Source of the DNA: Actinomadura citrea
Lineage (GTDB): Bacteria > Actinomycetota > Actinomycetes > Streptosporangiales > Streptosporangiaceae
Length of the DNA: 64,000 nucleotides
Assembly: GCF_013409045.1 (NCBI RefSeq)
Contig: NZ_JACCBT010000001.1
Span: 1,426,001-1,490,000 of the forward strand
Direction: 5' to 3'
A program made the position numbers and the translations under genes. Of the stretch, positions 60,457-64,000 are shown one piece after another. How positions within the stretch are numbered: the stretch's first letter is position 1; every line of letters starts with the position of its first letter. The notes under the pieces are model-generated. The model had not been told where the DNA came from, did not search any database, and saw only the letters and a list, made by a program, of their open reading frames with translations.

Positions 60457-61698
60457 TCAGGTGTTCGGGTTGTTGCCGGTGGGGATCTGGATGCTGATCG
60501 GGAGGTTGCCCCCGGACAGGAAGAGCAGGGTCCCCAGGCGGATGATCTCGTCGAAGGCCCAGTAGATCTGCAGCAGGCCAGGGGGAGCGTCCGTGATCTT
60601 GAGCAGGCCCTCCTTGATGGCGACGAAGGTCGGCCAGAAGGCCTCGAAGGCCGGGTCCCACACCGGTTCGCGCGGGATCTGCAGCCAGCCGCAGATCTGG
60701 TCGCCGAGCATGTAGCGGGTGAGCGCGCCGAGGATGTGCGTGGTGAGGATGCCGCCGTCGATGGTGACGCCGAGGTGGAGCAGGATGTCGGCCAGCTTGA
60801 CGCCCTCGGGGGTGGCGGCGAGGACCGGGTCGAGGACCTGGGCGGCCTGGGCGTTGGCCTCGTCCCACGAGTTGGGGATGTACTCGTCCAGGATTCCCAG
60901 CATGTGCGCGGTCAGCTGCCAGGAGTGCAGGAACGCCGCCGACTCGTCGGCGGGGATCGGTACCTTCCACCTGGTGAGCTGCCTCATGACCGTGGTGGGC
61001 AGGCTGTGCCAGGTGACCATCATGTCCGCCTGGCTGATCGGGATCTGCTCGTCGGCGACCTTGTCCCAGCTCGGGGACTGGGGCAGCAGGTGGCGCACGC
61101 CTGCGTGGGCCAGCCGCGTCTTGACGCAGGTGACGATCATCTCGCCGTCCGGCTGGAACGCGTTCCTGGTCCCGATGTCGTAGCCGAGCTTGGCGGTCTT
61201 GGTGATGCGGTCCCTCATGTCCGCGCCGCCCTTGGAGTAGTAGACCGCGCGCGCCTCGTGGGGGATGACCGTGCTCATCATCCCGCTGGCGAAGCCGTAG
61301 CTGACACCGAGGTAGGTGCCCCGCTTCTGGTTGAACTTGTACGCGGTGGCGAGTTTCGTCTGATCGGCCCAGGAGGGCAGTCGGCGGGCCTTCTCGATGA
61401 ACTGCTTCAGGTCGGCCGGCAGCCCCGCCGGCAGCGCCTGGCCGTTCTTGGTCCAGCCCTTGAGCAGCTTGTTGACGTTGGGGACGTCGCCCCGGTCGAT
61501 CAGCGAGGCGACCAGCGGGTCGGCCTCCTCGTCCCAGACCCACCGCGGGTCGACGCCCTTCCCGGCGCCCACGACCGATCCCTTGGGCGACCACGTCCAC
61601 AGGGGCCTGGCCTGCGCGGGCGTCGCGACGCTCAGCGCGCCGAGCGCCCCGAGCACCCCGCCCGTCATCAGCACGTTGCGCCTGCTGGGTTGTTCCAT
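60457..61698 (-). CDS. Tat-exported DUF2236 oxygenase-like protein (latex-clearing-protein-like)
   Basis: 413 residues. A twin-arginine signal (SRRNVLMTGGVLGALGAL, cleavage near AQA at 28-30) directs export of a folded, cofactor-bearing protein. The DUF2236 region has GVSYGFASGMMSTVIPHEA, then GGADMRDRITKTAKLGYDIG, CVKTRLAHAGVRHLLPQS, ISQADMMVTWHSLP and a helical C-terminus. Length, Tat signal and family match latex clearing protein, a haem b rubber dioxygenase, but MpaB-like oxygenases share the domain, so the substrate is unproven. The ATG at 61698 has GAGGAGGGAAAGGC upstream. A divergent TetR gene and operator support inducible control, as reported for lcp. Confidence 0.85.
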   Translation of the reverse strand: MEQPSRRNVLMTGGVLGALGALSVATPAQARPLWTWSPKGSVVGAGKGVDPRWVWDEEADPLVASLIDRGDVPNVNKLLKGWTKNGQALPAGLPADLKQFIEKARRLPSWADQTKLATAYKFNQKRGTYLGVSYGFASGMMSTVIPHEARAVYYSKGGADMRDRITKTAKLGYDIGTRNAFQPDGEMIVTCVKTRLAHAGVRHLLPQSPSWDKVADEQIPISQADMMVTWHSLPTTVMRQLTRWKVPIPADESAAFLHSWQLTAHMLGILDEYIPNSWDEANAQAAQVLDPVLAATPEGVKLADILLHLGVTIDGGILTTHILGALTRYMLGDQICGWLQIPREPVWDPAFEAFWPTFVAIKEGLLKITDAPPGLLQIYWAFDEIIRLGTLLFLSGGNLPISIQIPTGNNPNT

Positions 61699-61737
61699 GC
61701 CTTTCCCTCCTCGGGCCGACGGCGACGCCTGGTACGA

Positions 61738-61764
61738 TGAAACACATCATGCTTCCGTGTATCA
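61738..61764. promoter_or_regulatory. Inverted repeat between DUF2236 and TetR genes
   Basis: TGAAACAC-N11-GTGTATCA (one mismatch in eight-base arms), 40 bases upstream of the DUF2236 start. CATCATG is also repeated at 61745-61751 and 61773-61779. It is the likely TetR binding site. Confidence 0.6.
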
Positions 61765-61861
61765 GGGCCTGGCATCATGAGAGCACACTGTGGCGTCCGT
61801 CACAAGACCCTTCGTGACGTACATGGACGATTCGGGCAGAATCGGTGTCTCGGGAGGGATC

Positions 61862-62548
61862 GTGGAACCTGTGCTGTCGTTCCTCATGACGTCGTCGGAC
61901 TCGGGGTCGTTGCTGGAGAGCGTGTACGTCGAGGCCGTCGAACAGGTCGACGACGTCGACGAGACCCGTTCGCGCGTCCTCGACGCGGCCTACGCGCAGT
62001 TCTGCCGGATGGGCATCCAGCGCTCCACGATGGACGACGTGGCCCGCCGGGCCGGCGTCTCGCGGATCACCGTCTACCGGCGATTCGCCACGAAGGACAC
62101 CCTGGTGGAGCAGGTGGTGCGGCGGGAGTTCCGCCGCTACTTCGACCAGTTCCTCATCGACATCCAGCAAGCCGAGACGGCCGCCGACCGGGTGGTCCTC
62201 GGCTTCGTGAGCTCCCTGCGCGCCATCCGGGGCAACCCCCTGATCGGCGGCCTGATCGCCACGGAACCGGACCTGCTCCTGCCCTCCCTGACCGGCGACG
62301 GGGGCCGGACCCTGGCCACCGTGCGGCGCTTCGTCGCCGACCAGCTCCGCCGCGAGCAGCGCGCCGGCAACGTGTCGGGCGACCTGGACACCGACTTCGT
62401 GGCCGAGATGATGGTCCGCATATCCGGCTCGCTCCTGGCGGTCCCCAGCCACATCATCGACCTGGACGACGACACCCAACTAGCCGCCCTGGCCCACCGC
62501 TTCCTGGTCCCCATGCTGGAACCCCACCCCCCCCGCCTAACCCGTTAG
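61862..62548 (+). CDS. TetR/AcrR family regulator
   Basis: About 228 residues. The helix-turn-helix is TMDDVARRAGVSRITVYRRF, in the usual place about 40-85 residues from the start. The C-terminal domain has a DFVAEMMVRISGSLLAVPSH segment. The GTG at 61862 is preferred (GGGAGG five bases upstream); GTG at 61790, ATG at 61823 and ATG at 61886 are alternatives. It is divergent from the DUF2236 gene, with an inverted repeat in between. A TetR regulator next to an lcp-type gene fits the known LcpR arrangement. The last residues are Pro-rich, encoded by C-tracts. Confidence 0.9.
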   Translation: MEPVLSFLMTSSDSGSLLESVYVEAVEQVDDVDETRSRVLDAAYAQFCRMGIQRSTMDDVARRAGVSRITVYRRFATKDTLVEQVVRREFRRYFDQFLIDIQQAETAADRVVLGFVSSLRAIRGNPLIGGLIATEPDLLLPSLTGDGGRTLATVRRFVADQLRREQRAGNVSGDLDTDFVAEMMVRISGSLLAVPSHIIDLDDDTQLAALAHRFLVPMLEPHPPRLTR

Positions 62549-62895
62549 CGGGGCGGAGGAGGCCGGACAACGCCACCTCCAGCACCGGAGCGCCCCTACC
62601 CCCCGCAGCCCCGCTCCTGGACCTGAGGCCGAGCCCCCACGTCACAAATCCTCGCGGACGCCCCAGCCCCGTTGCGGGGTACCAATGGCCTTTATGTGGG
62701 CCGCCTCGCTTCTCGGGCCGCTGGGAGTTCCACGGCGTCATCACAAATTCGGCGCCGGTTATCCTGCCACCGAACCGGGGCTGGACCTCATCGAAGTTCC
62801 CATCAATCGGAGCATCGTCGGGAAGGCACTGGCGGACCTGAAGCGCAACCACGGAAGGGCCTTTCCGAGCTGGACGACATGCTCGGGACAATGAA
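62549..62895 (+). pseudogene. Possible decayed 5' part of the following gene
   Basis: No intact gene is seen. A frame open from 62685 to 62894 has plausible protein-like sequence in its last 40 codons (GLDLIEVPINRSIVGKALAD). It stops one base before the next gene's start, in a different frame. Third positions are only about two-thirds G/C, well below the window norm. It could be the frameshifted beginning of the gene at 62896, or simply noncoding. The first 130 bases (62549-62680) are C-rich and featureless. Confidence 0.3.
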
Positions 62896-63300
62896 GTGGA
62901 GGGCCTTCTCCCCGAAGAGATTCCCGACGTGGCTCTGAGCCTGGCGACCCTGCTGCGGCGGCTGGGCCTGCCCGTGGACAATCCCGAACCTCGGCAGGAC
63001 ATCCTCCTGCTCGACAACGGAATGCGCGGCACAGGCCGTGCGGCGCTGGAACAGAACACTCGTGACTGGATCGCGGAAAACCTGGTTGCCAGGCATCCGG
63101 GGCTTCGTGAACTGGCGGGCACGTACTGCCGGCGGACGATCCGATCGCGCATGATCGTCGAACTCGCCGATGCCATCGACGCTGTCGGACTGTCCGCCGA
63201 AACCGTGCGGACCGTCTGGACAGAGTTCGACGAACTGCGGGATGACACGGCCAGGAAGGCGTTCATCGAGAGGGTGGCCGATCTGCCGCGCGAAAGCTGA
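62896..63300 (+). CDS. Hypothetical protein with lower GC3
   Basis: 134 residues, not recognised. It is mostly helical and charged (AALEQNTRDWIAENLVARHP; MIVELADAIDAVGLSAETVR; a Thr/Asp/Arg-rich end). There is no signal peptide or membrane segment. Third-position G/C is clearly lower than in neighbours (many GAA, GAT, CGT and CTT codons), which suggests later acquisition. The GTG at 62896 has only a weak ribosome site (CGGGA). The upstream frame at 62685-62894 may be its broken 5' part. The gene is followed by the GGCCGGCC hairpin. Confidence 0.6.
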   Translation: MEGLLPEEIPDVALSLATLLRRLGLPVDNPEPRQDILLLDNGMRGTGRAALEQNTRDWIAENLVARHPGLRELAGTYCRRTIRSRMIVELADAIDAVGLSAETVRTVWTEFDELRDDTARKAFIERVADLPRES

Positions 63301-63358
63301 GGTGCGCGTGCGGCCGGCTCACGGCCACGAGTGACCCGGGCCGGCCCTGCATCGAGGC

Positions 63359-63388
63359 GGCCGGCCTGGGCAATAGGGAAGGCCGGCC
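63359..63388. terminator. GGCCGGCC inverted-repeat hairpin
   Basis: GGCCGGCC-N14-GGCCGGCC, with eight-base arms, 59 bases after the preceding stop. It is surrounded by further GGCCGG runs and followed by CGGCCTTTCC. It is likely the terminator of the gene at 62896-63300. Confidence 0.6.
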
Positions 63389-63564
63389 GGCGTGCTCACG
63401 CGTCGGCCCGGCCTTTCCTGATGGGCCATGCAAGGTGACTCACGTCTCCCTGCCGGCTCGGGTTGCCTTTCGGGTCAGGCGCCGTACGGTCTTGGTCAGG
63501 TCCTGTTCGGCAGGGCCTCTGCCTAGTGCAGTCCGTAACCAAAGCCCGAAAGGCTGTGATCTTC

Positions 63565-63909
63565 GTGATCTCGACCAACCACCGCTGCCCCGTGACCCGC
63601 CGTCCCGAGGTCCGTGTCACCGAGCTCGACCTCATCAAGTTCGACTTCACCGAGGTGGAGTCGATCGTGGTGGAGGTCACCGTGGTGCCGATCGTCCTGC
63701 TGGACCCCGCGACGCTGCGCGTCATCGTGGTGGCGTCCATCCAGGTGCACGTCACCGTGGTGAAGACCGTCGTGATGCGGATCACCGTGGTGCGAGTCAC
63801 CATGGTGCGGATCATCGTCGGGGGGTACGCCCTGGCGGACTACATCGTGATGGAGTACATCTCGGAGGAGTCCGCCGTGCTGATCTCCGCGATGGAGTGG
63901 TGGGTGTGA
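63565..63909 (+). CDS. Valine-rich pentad-repeat protein of unknown function
   Basis: 114 residues from GTG 63565, almost all third positions G or C. Residues 18-107 divide into 18 consecutive five-residue units (VTELD, LIKFD, FTEVE, SIVVE, then others including VTVVK, TVVMR, ITVVR, VTMVR). Position 2 is always T, I, V or A; position 4 is nearly always hydrophobic. Position 5 is mainly acidic in units 1-6, mainly basic in 7-13 and acidic in 15-17. The layout resembles a strongly divergent pentapeptide-repeat beta-helix without the A(D/N)LXX consensus. GTG at 63556 is an alternative start (GAAAGG upstream). The C-terminus is MEWWV. A GGCAG-N5-CTGCC hairpin lies at 63509-63523. Confidence 0.75.
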   Translation: MISTNHRCPVTRRPEVRVTELDLIKFDFTEVESIVVEVTVVPIVLLDPATLRVIVVASIQVHVTVVKTVVMRITVVRVTMVRIIVGGYALADYIVMEYISEESAVLISAMEWWV

Positions 63910-63976
63910 TGACCGCGCCGTAGGCCCTCGGCCTGCGCGTCTCCACCATCAGGGTGAACAAGAAGAAGGCGCCGGC

Positions 63977-64000
63977 ATGGCGACCGACTTCTTCGGCCCC
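63977..64000 (+). CDS. Start of a gene cut by the window edge
   Basis: An ATG at 63977 with AGAAGG seven bases upstream opens a frame of eight codons (MATDFFGP) to the window end. Too short to identify. It lies 67 bases after the pentad-repeat gene and may be its operon partner. Confidence 0.5.

Noticed and set aside
63435..63923. Alternative His/Arg-rich frame across the pentad-repeat gene
   Set aside because: Its third positions are not G/C-biased, whereas the valine-rich frame has almost only G/C there and a regular five-residue pattern.

Overview
The window is very GC-rich with almost saturated G/C at third codon positions, many GTG starts, Shine-Dalgarno sites of the GGAGG type, and families typical of mycelial actinomycetes: SigR-type sigma factor, SpoIIE-type phosphatase, STAS and anti-sigma ATPase, XRE/DUF5753 with DUF397, a SARP/AfsR-like regulator and Spo0M. 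This points to a filamentous actinobacterium, perhaps Thermomonosporaceae (Actinomadura-like). The genus is an inference from gene content, not a measured match. No rRNA, tRNA, IS element, prophage or CRISPR array was recognised.

Layout. 1-2.0 kb: a SigR-like sigma factor and a TetR regulator. 2.1-10.0 kb: a large PAS-GAF-SpoIIE-HATPase protein, two unrecognised proteins, a membrane-anchored coiled-coil protein and a Spo0M protein whose last codons are repeated, in decayed form, beyond its stop. 10.2-12 kb: an ArsR-like repressor and a divergent MFS exporter with two matching operators. 12-17.4 kb: two M16 peptidases, then STAS, anti-sigma ATPase, XRE/DUF5753 and DUF397. 17.4-21.8 kb: receptor-like Ser/Thr kinase, TetR, a small ORF behind a SigR-type promoter, and a PadR/HAAS-type pair. 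22-28.2 kb: pyruvate carboxylase, TetR, a primary-like sigma factor, and an Hsp20/MerR heat-shock operon with a clear promoter. 28.3-36 kb: serine hydrolase, PLP dehydratase, an 82-bp repeat array, FAD monooxygenase, YCII plus ECF sigma pair, a second XRE/DUF5753 and a DHFR-like reductase. 36-47 kb: a SARP/NB-ARC/TPR regulator followed by a four-gene, translationally coupled ABC export system. 47-52 kb: a split Tm-1 operon (UPF0261, TIM barrel, cupin), a ROK regulator and an MFS transporter. 52-58 kb: NAD(P)/FAD oxidoreductase with an ECF41 sigma factor, a secreted protein, a YchJ-like protein, a SAM methyltransferase and a second YCII plus ECF sigma pair. 58-64 kb: secreted M1 peptidase, GNAT, a Tat-exported DUF2236 (latex-clearing-like) protein with divergent TetR, a lower-GC3 gene of unknown function, and a valine-rich protein built of five-residue repeats.

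Regulation is the main theme: at least six sigma factors, two XRE/DUF5753 regulators, four TetR, and one each of ArsR, PadR, MerR, ROK and SARP regulators. Many sit beside a target gene across a short promoter region holding a readable inverted repeat. The two most unusual items are the pentad-repeat protein at 63565-63909 and the SigR-consensus promoter at 20445-20470 in front of an undescribed small ORF. Product names rest on motifs and on family knowledge from memory; no database search was run.
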